DNA from: Pseudomonas syringae CC1557
Lineage (GTDB): Bacteria; Pseudomonadota; Gammaproteobacteria; Pseudomonadales; Pseudomonadaceae
Direction: 5' to 3'
DNA length: 64,000 nt
Assembly (NCBI RefSeq): GCF_000452705.1
Contig: NZ_CP007014.1
Location: forward strand, 5,566,001 to 5,630,000
Part shown: piece by piece, positions 18,680-28,285 of the stretch
Layout of the letters: every line of letters begins with the position of its first letter
Position numbering within the stretch: the stretch's first letter is position 1
Notes under the pieces: model-generated
What the model saw: the letters and a program-made list of their open reading frames with translations, nothing else
Databases searched by the model: none
Told to the model about the DNA's origin: nothing
Position numbers and translations under genes: made by a program

Positions 18680-19105
18680 ATGAACACGTCAGACCCGGTA
18701 AACGCATCAGGCCACTACAGCGATAAATGGAAAGAACGCTTCGCCTTTTTTGAAGCGAATGGCGGTCCGAGCGCACCGGGCTTCAGACCCGCGCTCAAGC
18801 AACTGCCGTTTCTGAAAAAAGTGAAAATCAACTTCAACTTCTTCGCGTTCTTTTTTGGGCCGGTTTACCTGTTCATCATGGGGTTATGGAAGAAGAACTT
18901 GTCCTTTATCGCGATCATGATAGTGGTGTCCGTCGCATCGGACATCGTGATGGAAATGTTTGATTTTCGCTACGCCAGAGAGGCCAGCTCTGCACTCGGT
19001 TTTGTGTTTAACGCGCTCTACGGGCAGCTGACTAACTATGCCTATTATCTCAATGAAGTGAAAGGCAAGCAGAGCTGGAATCCCTTTGAGGGGATACGTT
19101 GGTAA
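18680..19105 (+). CDS. DUF2628-like small membrane protein
   Basis: A 141-residue protein that fits the DUF2628 family: a soluble N-terminus with KWKERFAFFEANG, then LPFLKKVKINFNFFAFFFGPVYLF, a conserved re-entrant or membrane segment, and a second membrane stretch at about 72-95. No enzymatic role is known for the family. It has its own ribosome-binding site (AGGGA) and lies 177 bp after tssA. Its link to the T6SS is only positional; the family is also found elsewhere in genomes. Confidence 0.75.
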   Translation: MNTSDPVNASGHYSDKWKERFAFFEANGGPSAPGFRPALKQLPFLKKVKINFNFFAFFFGPVYLFIMGLWKKNLSFIAIMIVVSVASDIVMEMFDFRYAREASSALGFVFNALYGQLTNYAYYLNEVKGKQSWNPFEGIRW

Positions 19106-19140
19106 TGCGAGCACATGGATTCTATTTCAGGGAGATTTAA

Positions 19141-19461
19141 ATGTTTGAACCTGTAGCCATTACAGTAGTATTACTGTTTTTTTTAGCGCTGGGATTTTTT
19201 ACTGTCTACGCGCCGATTAGAACCATTGCTTCGTTGATTCGGCGTAACAATCCTCTTGACCGTGTGTCGCGGTTTTCTTACGCAATGTCGACCTGCTTAT
19301 CATTTCCCACGGCAGGCTATGCATTCCTCGTTGCTTTCGTTGATTCGGACCAGACCGAAACGTTTTTATGGCTTTCGGCCTATCTTTTTTTACAGGCAAT
19401 AATGATGGCGGTACTGATGATTAAAACCAGAGGACGCTCAAGGCTTGATAAATTTTTGTAG
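19141..19461 (+). CDS. Hypothetical membrane protein
   Basis: A 106-residue protein with about three predicted membrane helices (about residues 5-25, 53-70 and 78-97) and a short basic C-terminus. I do not recognise the family. It starts 36 bp after the DUF2628-like gene with a GGGAG ribosome-binding site and is probably co-transcribed with it. Base composition is lower in GC than the core T6SS genes. Confidence 0.6.
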   Translation: MFEPVAITVVLLFFLALGFFTVYAPIRTIASLIRRNNPLDRVSRFSYAMSTCLSFPTAGYAFLVAFVDSDQTETFLWLSAYLFLQAIMMAVLMIKTRGRSRLDKFL

Positions 19462-19558
19462 CTTCCTGGCGTTCGCCTCACATAGTTGAAGTCTGCCGTT
19501 TGTAAATCCCACCTCTCATTTGAACAGGCATGGAGCCATTACTCACAAGGAAGCCAAT

Positions 19559-19813
19559 ATGCGCCCAATCATCGTTGTCAACGATCCCACCACCGATGCG
19601 GGTCAGGTCCTTGAGGGATCGCCCAGCACATTCATAAACGGTTTGGCCGTAGCGCGGGTCGGTGACCGAGTGTCCTGCCCACATGGTATAGGGACCATCG
19701 TCAGCGGAGATGAAACACTGCTGGTGGACGGCCGCCCGGTTGCCCGGGAAGGTGATTTCATTTCCTGTGGCGCGCGGCTGATGGCAACGCAGCAGGATAC
19801 CGTGGACCTCTAA
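19559..19813 (+). CDS. Solo PAAR-domain protein, T6SS spike tip
   Basis: An 84-residue single-domain PAAR protein: VNDPTTDAGQVLEGSPS, then GLAVARVGDRVSCPHG and VDGRPVAREGDFISCGARL, the usual metal-binding His/Cys pattern. PAAR proteins sharpen the VgrG tip and recruit effectors. The ATG at 19559 (ribosome-binding site AAGGAAG) is chosen; a longer frame begins 39 bp earlier but its extra residues are not PAAR-like. It directly precedes the phospholipase effector, so it probably serves as the tip for it together with the VgrG at 25254. Confidence 0.93.
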   Translation: MRPIIVVNDPTTDAGQVLEGSPSTFINGLAVARVGDRVSCPHGIGTIVSGDETLLVDGRPVAREGDFISCGARLMATQQDTVDL

Positions 19814-19822
19814 GGAACAGAG

Positions 19823-19861
19823 ATGAACACAACACTCAGCATTAACGCACCGGGAGCTTGA
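19823..19861 (+). CDS. Very short ORF (12 aa) between PAAR and Tle5
   Basis: ATG to TGA gives 12 residues (MNTTLSINAPGA) with a good Shine-Dalgarno AAGGA 7 bases upstream. Its stop lies 2 bases upstream of the effector ATG (19864), and the effector's own GGGAG lies inside it. This arrangement suits translational coupling or a leader peptide. It could also be a remnant of a longer gene or chance. Confidence 0.35.
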   Translation: MNTTLSINAPGA

Positions 19862-19863
19862 CC

Positions 19864-21912
19864 ATGGCCACACCTTCGATCACCACTCCGGTTGCTACCA
19901 GCAAAAACATGTCGTGCAACATCAACCTCCCGTGGTTTGTGCAGGGCACCGAGTACTGTCCGGCAGAAGCTACTTTTGAGCCTTTGGTCAATGGCGAGCG
20001 CGCATTCGGCGCGGTGTACGACACGATCATGGCTGCCACGCAGAGTGTTGAAATCATCTGCTGGGGGTTTCAGCCTTCGATGTATTTCAAGCGTGGCGAT
20101 ACCAGTTCGCTGTGTATTGGTGAGCTCTTGGCTAAGAAGGCCAAAGAAGGGGTTCAGGTCAAAGTCCTCTGCTGGTATGACTCGACTCACATGGCCCAAT
20201 CTCTGGAGAACCCGACACCCGGCGATAACGTCAGCAACTGGGCACCCGGCCTTGATGATTTTTTCCATGCTACCTCTATTTCAAAGGGGCTAGGCTTTGA
20301 TCGCGTGAACAAGACGCTTGAAGAATTGCGCGCTAAAGGCGAACAGAATCGCAACAAAGACCAAATCGAGATCGACAAGTTGTGGTACCGCCAGGTTCGC
20401 CTCGCCTACACCGGCGCTGAAACCGGCCCTATCGAATTAGGTCAACGCTTTTTCCGCGTGATGGGATGGGGCGACGAAGAATCTATCAAAAACACGACTT
20501 TACAGTTCGTCACACGAGACTTCTCTGTCACTGACCGGGTGGAAATTGCATGGCGATTAGCGATGGAAGCACTTGATCAAGATCGCAGTAAAACAAATAA
20601 AGCGATGAGTACCACGGCTATGTTCGCCGCACCGACTCACCACCAAAAAATGGTGCTGGTAGATTACGAGAAGCCCGAGCTCGCGGTTGGCTTCGTGATG
20701 GGGCACAACACACTGGATGCTTACTGGGACAAGGACGACCATGCCTATGAGCGAATGGCCGCGCAGAAAGGCCGAAACGGGGCGACACCTCGACAGGATA
20801 TTTCGAGCCGTGTCACCGGCCCCATTCTTGAATATCTGAATCAGAATTTTTGTGAGGCTTGGGAGAAGGAAACCCATATCAATTTGCTTCCCGCTCGCAA
20901 GCACATTGTTGATCAGCTAAAGGCTCGCCAGGCCTATGGCACGCCACTCATGGCGCAGATCTTGAGAACTCATAGCCAAAGCAACGTGAGGGATATTGAA
21001 AAGCTTTACCTGAAGGCGGTAAACAATACGACCCAGTTTATCTACATCGAGAATCAATATTTCCGCTGGCCACCGCTCGCGGAGAAGATCAAAAGTGTTG
21101 TCCAGAGCCTTCTGGATGCTGGTCGCGACCTTAAAAAACATGGGCCTATCTATCTCTTCGTCGTGACAAACTCTTCTAACGAAGGCATGGGGGACGGATC
21201 CGTCAATACATTTCGTATGCTCAAGCACTTGGGCCGCCCGGAGCTTCTGCCAGGAGTCGCGCAGGCAGAACGGCATGACGAACTGATGGATGAATTATAC
21301 TCAGCCAAACAGGAAGAGCTCTTGGCTACTCAGAAAGCTGCGGCCTTCAATCAGATCCACGGGATTGATCATACAGAACGAGCGGCTCGCATTTACGAAC
21401 CGTTGAAAAGCAAGCTAGCAGAAGCCCGTGCCAAGGTTGAAAGACTTGAGCAGGAAATGCCTGGAAAAGACGCAGAGCCTATAACGCCTTCAGAAATCCC
21501 AGGGCTCAAGATGCACATATGTACATTGGTCGCACCTGATTCTCCCCAAGATGACTGGATGGATGTCTATGTACACAGCAAACTGATGATCGTCGATGAC
21601 GTGTTTACCACTATTGGCTCGGCTAATATTAATACAAGAAGCATGCAGGCTGACACTGAGCTCAACATATGCATTGAAGACCCTGCAATAACTAAACCGC
21701 TGCGCGAGCATTTATTTAGAATACATACAGGCGATCAAGAAAATGAGGAAAATATTGCGATTACTTTTGATAACTGGGGAGATATCATTAGAGAAAACGG
21801 AAGCCGAAGAGTTAAAAAAACACCGACAGGGGTAGAGCCCGAAAAGCGCCCCCCTTATAGATCACTTGTAGAATTTTTGAATGAAAGTTCAGCGAGAAAA
21901 AATCTTGATTAA
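19864..21912 (+). CDS. tle5: T6SS phospholipase D effector, Tle5 (PldA/PldB) type
   Basis: A 682-residue protein with two HxKxxxxD catalytic motifs of the phospholipase D superfamily: HQKMVLVD (H260, K262, D267) and HSKLMIVD (H571, K573, D578), the second followed by GSANINTRS. These cut phospholipid headgroups in the target cell membranes. There is no signal peptide, as expected for a T6SS cargo. The setting PAAR-PLD-Sel1 lipoproteins-VgrG resembles the P. aeruginosa pldB locus. The ATG at 19864 is chosen over a TTG two codons earlier because GGGAG is well placed. The last 150 bases are AT-rich, unlike the 5' part. Confidence 0.9.
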   Translation: MATPSITTPVATSKNMSCNINLPWFVQGTEYCPAEATFEPLVNGERAFGAVYDTIMAATQSVEIICWGFQPSMYFKRGDTSSLCIGELLAKKAKEGVQVKVLCWYDSTHMAQSLENPTPGDNVSNWAPGLDDFFHATSISKGLGFDRVNKTLEELRAKGEQNRNKDQIEIDKLWYRQVRLAYTGAETGPIELGQRFFRVMGWGDEESIKNTTLQFVTRDFSVTDRVEIAWRLAMEALDQDRSKTNKAMSTTAMFAAPTHHQKMVLVDYEKPELAVGFVMGHNTLDAYWDKDDHAYERMAAQKGRNGATPRQDISSRVTGPILEYLNQNFCEAWEKETHINLLPARKHIVDQLKARQAYGTPLMAQILRTHSQSNVRDIEKLYLKAVNNTTQFIYIENQYFRWPPLAEKIKSVVQSLLDAGRDLKKHGPIYLFVVTNSSNEGMGDGSVNTFRMLKHLGRPELLPGVAQAERHDELMDELYSAKQEELLATQKAAAFNQIHGIDHTERAARIYEPLKSKLAEARAKVERLEQEMPGKDAEPITPSEIPGLKMHICTLVAPDSPQDDWMDVYVHSKLMIVDDVFTTIGSANINTRSMQADTELNICIEDPAITKPLREHLFRIHTGDQENEENIAITFDNWGDIIRENGSRRVKKTPTGVEPEKRPPYRSLVEFLNESSARKNLD

Positions 21913-22939
21913 AAAAATATGTAATCTAAGCATTGTTATTTTTATTTTATCAGTAACTGCCTGTTCAAAAAAGGAAGAGTCTGTGGCAACTCAATCTCAA
22001 ATGGATTTCGCCTACGAAAGGCTAAAATTCAGCTGTGTTCACGAGAAAGACCATCTACCCACACTAGATAAAAATGCCGACCTATTATATAAATACGCTT
22101 TACGCCTTGAGCAAATCGACAAAAAGAAAGCATACGACGAAATAGCGTCTTACTATCGCATAGCAGCAGCGCACGGGCACTACAAAGCCGCAACCAATTT
22201 ACAAACGCTTTTATCAGAGGGCACGGTAAAGTCGCCTAATGCTTCAAAAGAAACTATTGAGCTAGTTAAGAAATTTATAGCTCAAGATATACCCGGCGCA
22301 TATTACGATATGGCACATTACCTAGAGAAAGGTTACGGTGTAAAGCAAGACCTACCTGCATCGAAAGCATACTTTCGGCGCGCTGCCGACCTGGGAAATC
22401 CCGATGCACAATACTATGTAGCCCGGCTACTTTCCAAAGTCCCTGACACAGCCGATGTAATGCAGGCGATGTACAAATGCGCGATGGAGCAAGGTAATGG
22501 ACCCGCAGGCGTTTATTATGCAAGCTATTCAAAAGTTATTGGCAATTATGCGGATGCAGTTACAGGCTACCACGTCGCAATTCGAAACGGTAATTACGAT
22601 GCAGCACGCAATCTGGAGCGCGCTTTTAAAGGCCCACCACCATCCGAAGAGCTTTACTACATGGCGTTGAAGCGAGATGTGGAACGTGTGGAGCGCCTAG
22701 AAAAAGTACGCATATTCCTTACAGAGAATCAATATCTCGGACCAAAAGTGCCAGACATCGACCAAATCGTACCCCTGCCCCCAGCCAAGCTTCCGGAATG
22801 GGACGGCACATTCGAATGGCTGAAAAAACGCGAGTCCACGCCCCCTGCCGAAAAGCCATCGGAAGACATGATCCGGGCGCTAAGCCAGGAGAAAGGCCTC
22901 GACCCTGAAACAGGTCTTCCATTACCTGCATCGAAGTGA
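21881..22939 (+). CDS. Sel1-repeat-type lipoprotein, probable Tle5 immunity protein (copy 1)
   Basis: A 352-residue lipoprotein. A positively charged start is followed by a hydrophobic segment and lipobox VTAC (Cys28). The body has Sel1-like helical repeats such as AAAHGHYKAATNL and FRRAADLGNPDAQYYVARLL. Known Tli5 immunity proteins (P. aeruginosa PA5086-5088 group) are periplasmic Sel1-type proteins next to PldB, so this is very likely a self-protection protein. It overlaps the effector 3' end by 32 bp in another frame. A TTG start at 21905 giving a shorter signal peptide is possible. The gene is clearly more AT-rich than the surroundings. Confidence 0.83.
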   Translation: MKVQREKILIKKICNLSIVIFILSVTACSKKEESVATQSQMDFAYERLKFSCVHEKDHLPTLDKNADLLYKYALRLEQIDKKKAYDEIASYYRIAAAHGHYKAATNLQTLLSEGTVKSPNASKETIELVKKFIAQDIPGAYYDMAHYLEKGYGVKQDLPASKAYFRRAADLGNPDAQYYVARLLSKVPDTADVMQAMYKCAMEQGNGPAGVYYASYSKVIGNYADAVTGYHVAIRNGNYDAARNLERAFKGPPPSEELYYMALKRDVERVERLEKVRIFLTENQYLGPKVPDIDQIVPLPPAKLPEWDGTFEWLKKRESTPPAEKPSEDMIRALSQEKGLDPETGLPLPASK

Positions 22940-23039
22940 AAAAGACATGCGTTGAGTCATACCCGGCACATGCGTAGAGGGAAGGGACTCCAATTCCGGG
23001 AAGCTTGTCCCACAAATAGGCACATACAAGGGAATGGAA

Positions 23040-24074
23040 ATGTTCACAAGGCTGGTTTTTCTGGCAATTCTCACCACAAGCCTCTGCGCTTGCGAGAAGA
23101 AAGGTCACGACAGCGTTACTGATGAAGACATGGCTAAAGCCATGGAGAGGCTTTCGTTTACCTGCACTCACGAAGCCGACAATCTGCCTGCTATAAGCGA
23201 GGATGCTCAGGTGCTGTATCGCTATGCACTATTTCTGGAATCGAAAAAAGGCGCCAAAGACTATCAGCAAATAGGCAGATACTACCGCTTGGCCTATGCA
23301 GCAGGTAACTATAAAGCGGCGACCAACCTGCATAACCTGATTTCTCAAGGTGCTGTTGACAGTGGCAATCGCAGCAAAGAGGCGATTGACATTGTGGAGC
23401 ATCTGATCGCGCAAGGTATTCCAGGCGGTTACTACGATATGGGGCATTATTTGGAAGTCGGCTACGGCGTAGTACGAAATAAGGGCAGCGCGTATGCCTA
23501 CTTTCGCAGGGCGGCAGACTTAGGCAATCCTGCTGCACAATTTTATGTCGCTCGATTACTGTCTAGCATCCCGGCCGATACCGCCGATGTCATGCAAGCA
23601 ATGTACAAATGCGCGATGGAGCAAGGTAATGGGCCAGCCGGCGTTCATTACGCAAGCTATTCAAAAGTTGTTGGCCATTATGCGGATGCGGTTACCAGCT
23701 TTCACACCGCAATTCGAAACGGTGACTACGATGCAGCCCGCAATCTGGCCCGTGCTTTTGAAGGCCCGCCACCATCGGAAGAGCTTTACTATATGGCCTT
23801 GCAGCGAGATGAAGAGCGTGTGAAGCGATTGGATAATATAAATATGTTTCTCTCGCGCCATGAGCATCTTGGAGCAAAAGTCCCAGATCTGGACGATATC
23901 GTTCCACTTCCTCCAGCACCGTTACCCGAGTGGGACGGCACGTTCAAATGGAAGCGTGATCGTGATTCCACTGCACCACCTTCGCCTCCATCGGAAGAGC
24001 TGATTCAACGGATGGCGGCTGAAAAGAACCTCGACCCCGCTACAGGCATGCCTTTGGCAGCCGTAAAAAAATAA
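23040..24074 (+). CDS. Sel1-repeat-type lipoprotein, probable Tle5 immunity protein (copy 2)
   Basis: A 344-residue lipoprotein, paralogous to the previous gene over its whole length; the central block from YFRRAADLGNP to PPPSEELYYMAL is nearly identical in both. The signal peptide ends in LCAC (lipobox). ATG 23040 is chosen over 23034 because AAGGGA is then correctly spaced. Its GC content is nearer to the genome average than copy 1. Tandem immunity copies next to PldB-like effectors are known in P. aeruginosa, where they are thought to allow specificity drift. Confidence 0.83.
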   Translation: MFTRLVFLAILTTSLCACEKKGHDSVTDEDMAKAMERLSFTCTHEADNLPAISEDAQVLYRYALFLESKKGAKDYQQIGRYYRLAYAAGNYKAATNLHNLISQGAVDSGNRSKEAIDIVEHLIAQGIPGGYYDMGHYLEVGYGVVRNKGSAYAYFRRAADLGNPAAQFYVARLLSSIPADTADVMQAMYKCAMEQGNGPAGVHYASYSKVVGHYADAVTSFHTAIRNGDYDAARNLARAFEGPPPSEELYYMALQRDEERVKRLDNINMFLSRHEHLGAKVPDLDDIVPLPPAPLPEWDGTFKWKRDRDSTAPPSPPSEELIQRMAAEKNLDPATGMPLAAVKK

Positions 24075-24137
24075 ACGATCTCTACTTGCACGACAGCGCG
24101 ATATCCAAAACCTCGCGCGCGCTCTTAAGGAAAAGAA

Positions 24138-25220
24138 ATGCTTGGTCCCCGTAGGAGTATTTACGATCGCCTGTCCGAAAAGCGTCTGGCTGATCTTGAG
24201 CGGCAGCGCGTGGTCGAGGCGCAGTTGCCGAAGGGTAATTTCACCTCGGGCTCTGTGGCGGTGGTCAACGCCTGGGTGTGGTTGCCTTGCGGTGTATTCG
24301 AAGCGCCGCTGACGGCTGATGAGCTGGCGCTACGCCGTGCGGATTTTGATCATGATCCGCGTCTGGTTGACTCGCGCAGTTTGCGACGGCCTCTGCGCCG
24401 TCTGGATACACCGGCTGTTCGGTCGCCTGCCGTTGATGCAGCTGGGCGGGCTGTCGAGATTCTCAAGGCGATGTTTGCCCAGTGGGATGAGGCGTTCTGT
24501 TCGCAGGTCGACTGGGCGAACACTCAGGTCATGCTGTTTACACCCACAGCACTCAATGAGCTGGACTGGCTGGCCGCTGTTTGCAGGCTGTGGCCTCGCG
24601 AGCGTTTACCTTATTACGCGTTTGACGTCACCACTCAGCCGGTGGCGCAGTGGCTACCCGAAGTCCTGGGGCAAAGCTACGGTGCGCCCTACCTCTTGTG
24701 CCTGAGCCTGGATACCTGGGCGTGCAAGGAGCAGATGAAGGTCGGTGAACCCGGCGAAATGGCTGGGGAGGCGGTCAGCGCGGTCCTGCTGCAACGCGAA
24801 TCCAGCCCTCCTGAACCGCTGCGCGAAGGCGCTTTGAAACTGTTTGCGCCCGTCACTGAACACCATGTCAGCCGTTACTCACAGACCCGCACCGACACGC
24901 AGGCGCTGGAAAGCCTGATGGCCGGGCTAAGTGCCCGAACCGGCTTCGACGCAGAGAAAATCAAGGTGCTGATCGGCGATGGCGCGTTCGATGGGCAGCG
25001 TTTGCAGCAGCTCCATCATTACGCTCGGTCCTCTTTGCCTGGCCTCGATCTGGAACGCCAGATCCGTTTGAACACGCTGGGCGCTCGGGTCGGGCCTGCC
25101 ACTGAGCAATGGGCGCAGATCGGGCTGGCGTGGCTGGCTGCCAGCGCAGAACCGGGCAGCGCCGCATGGATACTGGACCGTGGTTGCGCGGATCAGACTC
25201 AGGGCTGGCTGATCGGCTGA
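24138..25220 (+). CDS. Unknown protein before vgrG, candidate effector loading protein
   Basis: A 360-residue soluble protein with no signal peptide or membrane helix. I do not recognise a named domain. It lies between the Tle5 immunity genes and vgrG (33 bp upstream of vgrG), the position of T6SS adaptors such as Tap/Tec/DUF4123 proteins, but its sequence does not show the DUF4123 pattern I know. Residues 7-24 (SIYDRLSEKR...) resemble the N-terminus of the EagR-like chaperone at 38337 (SFYDRLSENR...), hinting at a shared docking or targeting element. A good AAGGA ribosome-binding site precedes the ATG. Function is inferred from context only. Confidence 0.6.
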   Translation: MLGPRRSIYDRLSEKRLADLERQRVVEAQLPKGNFTSGSVAVVNAWVWLPCGVFEAPLTADELALRRADFDHDPRLVDSRSLRRPLRRLDTPAVRSPAVDAAGRAVEILKAMFAQWDEAFCSQVDWANTQVMLFTPTALNELDWLAAVCRLWPRERLPYYAFDVTTQPVAQWLPEVLGQSYGAPYLLCLSLDTWACKEQMKVGEPGEMAGEAVSAVLLQRESSPPEPLREGALKLFAPVTEHHVSRYSQTRTDTQALESLMAGLSARTGFDAEKIKVLIGDGAFDGQRLQQLHHYARSSLPGLDLERQIRLNTLGARVGPATEQWAQIGLAWLAASAEPGSAAWILDRGCADQTQGWLIG

Positions 25221-25253
25221 TCACCCAAGGAATTGTGAGAAAGGGATGTACCT

Positions 25254-28130
25254 ATGAACTCGATACTCGACGCCGCCATGAACGCCTTCAGCGGGCCGCT
25301 CAGTCAGGCTGGTCGCCTGCTGGAATTGAAGACGCCACAAGGTCAGGAACTGTTTGCGCTGCGTGCACATGCCGTGGAGCGTCTGAGCCACGTGGCGCGC
25401 TACACGATCGACGTGATCAATCAGACCACCGACTTCGACCCGGAAAAGCTGATTGGTCAGGCAGTGCAACTGAGCATCCGTCTCGACGACGGCAGCCTGA
25501 GCCCTCGGCATGGCTGGGTCGAGAGTGTGCGTTATCTCGGCAGCGATGGCGGGCTCGAGGATTGGCAGCTGGTCTTTGCGCCGTGGTTCAGCCTGCTGGA
25601 ATACCGCATTGATTGCCGGATCTGGCAAGAAATGAGCTTGCCAGACATCCTCGCTCAGGTGTTTCAGCACTATAGCCAGGCACGGGCCAACTACCGCTTC
25701 GACCTGCAACGCGACTACCCGCTGCTGTCATACGTGACGCAGTTCAACGAGACCGACGCCAACTTCGTTCAGCGCTGGTGCGAGCAGGAAGGCCTTTTCT
25801 GGTACGTGGAGCACAAGGTCGACAATCATTGCATCGTGTTCACCGACAACATTGACTCTCTGCCCACACTGAACCCCACAAGCCTGCGTTTTCATACCCA
25901 GCAGGCCGCCGACCTGAAAGACAGTATCACCCAGTGGAGCCCCGGCGCTCGCCTGCTCAATGGTTTGGTGCAGTGGCGCAGCAGCGAATACCGCAGCCAT
26001 GCGCAGCCACAGATCACTCACTCCATGGCACTGCCTGCCGCATCCGCGCCTCCTGACCTCGAACGTTACCAATACCGTGGCCAGTATGCATGGCAGAACC
26101 TCGGCCGAGGCGAATGGCTCGCACGCGTGCAGATCGAACAGGATGAGTCGGCGGCCCGTCGCATTCAGGGTCAGGGCGGGGCTCGTCAGATGCAGCCCGG
26201 TCATGGCTTTGAGCTAACTCAACATCCGCTTTACGAGCTCAAGACGCTCCAGGACCGTCAGTTCCTGATCGTCGCCGTGGAGTTCTTTGTGCAGAGCAAC
26301 CTGCCGATCGGCAAGACGCGATCAAGCCCACCCGGAAGCCTGAAAACACAGTTGGATGCACTGCAGGCGCAAGCTTCGCTACCGGCGGGCGATGAGGGCT
26401 TCTACCTGAATCGCTTTGAAACACAGCGTCTGGATATTCCCTATCGCAGCCCGTTTACCCATCAAAAACCGGCCCACCCAGGCCCACAGACAGCAGTCGT
26501 CGTGACACCCGGCGGGCATGAGGTTTTCACTGACAACCTGAACCGGGTTTGCGTGCGCTTTCACTGGGATCGTCTGGTGAAGGATGGAGAGCTTGGTTCG
26601 TGCTGGCTGCGCATGATGCAGTCGAGCAGCGGTCAGGACTGGGGCAGCGTCAATGTGCCGCGCGCTGGCGAAGAGGTTGTCGTCACCTTTCTTGATAACG
26701 ATATCGACCGTCCGCTGATCATGGGGCAGGTCTACGGCGGACATAAGCCTGCGTGGCATTCCAGTGGCCTGATGAGTGGCTATAAAAGTCAGGAGATTCA
26801 GGGGAGCGGCTATAACCAGTGGGTGATGGACGATTCCACCGGCCAGGTCAGGACCCAGATCCACAGTAGCCATGGGCATAGTCAGCTGAACCTCGGTTAC
26901 CTGATCGACCAACAGGGCAATTCGCGAGGCGCACTGCGCGGCGCAGGTTTCGAGCTGCGGACTGACGCCTACGGTGCCTTGCGTGCTCAGCAAGGTCTGT
27001 ACTTGAGCACTTGGCCACGCAACAAGGCGCAAGGCGGGCAGATTGATACCCAGGAAGCTCAACAGCATCTGAGCAACGCTCAAGCGCGGTTCAAGGCATT
27101 GTCGGAAATAGCCGAACAGCACAACGCGCTGCCAATGCCGGGCGGTATCGAAAGTCTCGACCAGCTCAACGCCGATACTCAGGCCAATTACGGCAGTGGC
27201 GGTGACAGCCAGGTCAGCAGCACTCAGCAACAGCGTAACGGCGGTGACACCAAGGCGGCAATCATGAGCGGCGGCCGTGGCCAGACGTCAGGCTATAAGA
27301 AGCCCTTGCTGGTCGCATCCTCACCGGCCGACATCGCGACCGTCACCCCGCAAAATACTCACATCCACAGCGGCAAACAGTTAACGCTTTCGACCGGTGA
27401 AGACACCAATCTGGCCAGCGGCAAGTCGCTATTGGTGAGTGTCGCGCAAAGCATCAGTCTGTTCGCCCAGGCGGCAGGCGCCAAGCTGTTTGCAGCAAAA
27501 GGCAAAGTTGAAATACAGGCACAAAACGACAGCATTGAACTGACCGCGAAGGAAAGCGTGCGTATCACCTCCACCGCTCGTACCATCGAGATTGCGGCGC
27601 AGGAAGAAATCCTGCTGACCAGCGGCGCAGCTTACATTCGCATCAAGGGCGGCAATATCGAGATTCATGCCCCCGGGACCATCGATGTAAAAGGCGTGAA
27701 AAAGACTTTCGACGGCCCTGCGCAGCTCAATCGGGATAATCCGGCATGGCCGACCGACTCGATCAAACAAAAGCTTACAGCTTACGCCGGGCTTAGCAGT
27801 GCGGCGGGCTATCAGGCATGGGCAGGTCAGCCGTATACCATCTTTGCAGACGGCGCCGAGGTCAAAAAAGGAGTGATGGACGCCAGCGGACAGATCGCCA
27901 TCGACCATCACGTTACAACCAGCCAGTACCGTATTGACCTGAGTAACGGCGTTAGCTACGACCTGCCAGTAGCGGCCGATTACAAAGGTGATCCCAAAAA
28001 TGCGGAACTGGCCAACCGCGGGCTTCACCGCCACGAAAGCGCTTCGCACCCAGACGTCAAACCGAGCGACAATCGCAGTCTGTTCCGTAACAGGTATGAT
28101 CAGTTGAGCAATCCGGAGTCGGACGCGTGA
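25254..28130 (+). CDS. vgrG: VgrG (TssI) spike protein with long C-terminal extension
   Basis: A 958-residue VgrG. The gp27-like part (about 1-400) includes NETDANFVQRWCEQEGLFWYV, a family hallmark; the OB-fold and gp5-like part follows with VCVRFHWDR, SCWLRMMQ and VTFLDNDIDRPLIMGQVY; a DUF2345 beta-helix region with GKVEIQAQND- and EEILLTSGAAYIRIKGGNIEIHAPGTIDVKG-type repeats is at about 680-820. Residues about 850-910 (PYTIFADGAEVKKGVMDASG...) look like a transthyretin-type small beta domain, as seen in VgrGs that carry Tle phospholipases. It probably carries the Tle5 effector with the PAAR protein. Confidence 0.93.
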   Translation: MNSILDAAMNAFSGPLSQAGRLLELKTPQGQELFALRAHAVERLSHVARYTIDVINQTTDFDPEKLIGQAVQLSIRLDDGSLSPRHGWVESVRYLGSDGGLEDWQLVFAPWFSLLEYRIDCRIWQEMSLPDILAQVFQHYSQARANYRFDLQRDYPLLSYVTQFNETDANFVQRWCEQEGLFWYVEHKVDNHCIVFTDNIDSLPTLNPTSLRFHTQQAADLKDSITQWSPGARLLNGLVQWRSSEYRSHAQPQITHSMALPAASAPPDLERYQYRGQYAWQNLGRGEWLARVQIEQDESAARRIQGQGGARQMQPGHGFELTQHPLYELKTLQDRQFLIVAVEFFVQSNLPIGKTRSSPPGSLKTQLDALQAQASLPAGDEGFYLNRFETQRLDIPYRSPFTHQKPAHPGPQTAVVVTPGGHEVFTDNLNRVCVRFHWDRLVKDGELGSCWLRMMQSSSGQDWGSVNVPRAGEEVVVTFLDNDIDRPLIMGQVYGGHKPAWHSSGLMSGYKSQEIQGSGYNQWVMDDSTGQVRTQIHSSHGHSQLNLGYLIDQQGNSRGALRGAGFELRTDAYGALRAQQGLYLSTWPRNKAQGGQIDTQEAQQHLSNAQARFKALSEIAEQHNALPMPGGIESLDQLNADTQANYGSGGDSQVSSTQQQRNGGDTKAAIMSGGRGQTSGYKKPLLVASSPADIATVTPQNTHIHSGKQLTLSTGEDTNLASGKSLLVSVAQSISLFAQAAGAKLFAAKGKVEIQAQNDSIELTAKESVRITSTARTIEIAAQEEILLTSGAAYIRIKGGNIEIHAPGTIDVKGVKKTFDGPAQLNRDNPAWPTDSIKQKLTAYAGLSSAAGYQAWAGQPYTIFADGAEVKKGVMDASGQIAIDHHVTTSQYRIDLSNGVSYDLPVAADYKGDPKNAELANRGLHRHESASHPDVKPSDNRSLFRNRYDQLSNPESDA

Positions 28131-28285
28131 TTGTTTTGGGGTGCCTGGATGCCTACCCGGTTACCTGCAGACATTGCTGATGAAATTACCTATGCTCCAG
28201 GGCTGCGTCTGCGGCAGCCAGCCTCTTGGGGCAGAAGGTAATTTCGCACTAGAGTTCAGATCAGGTCGCTGGGATTACTTTCAAA

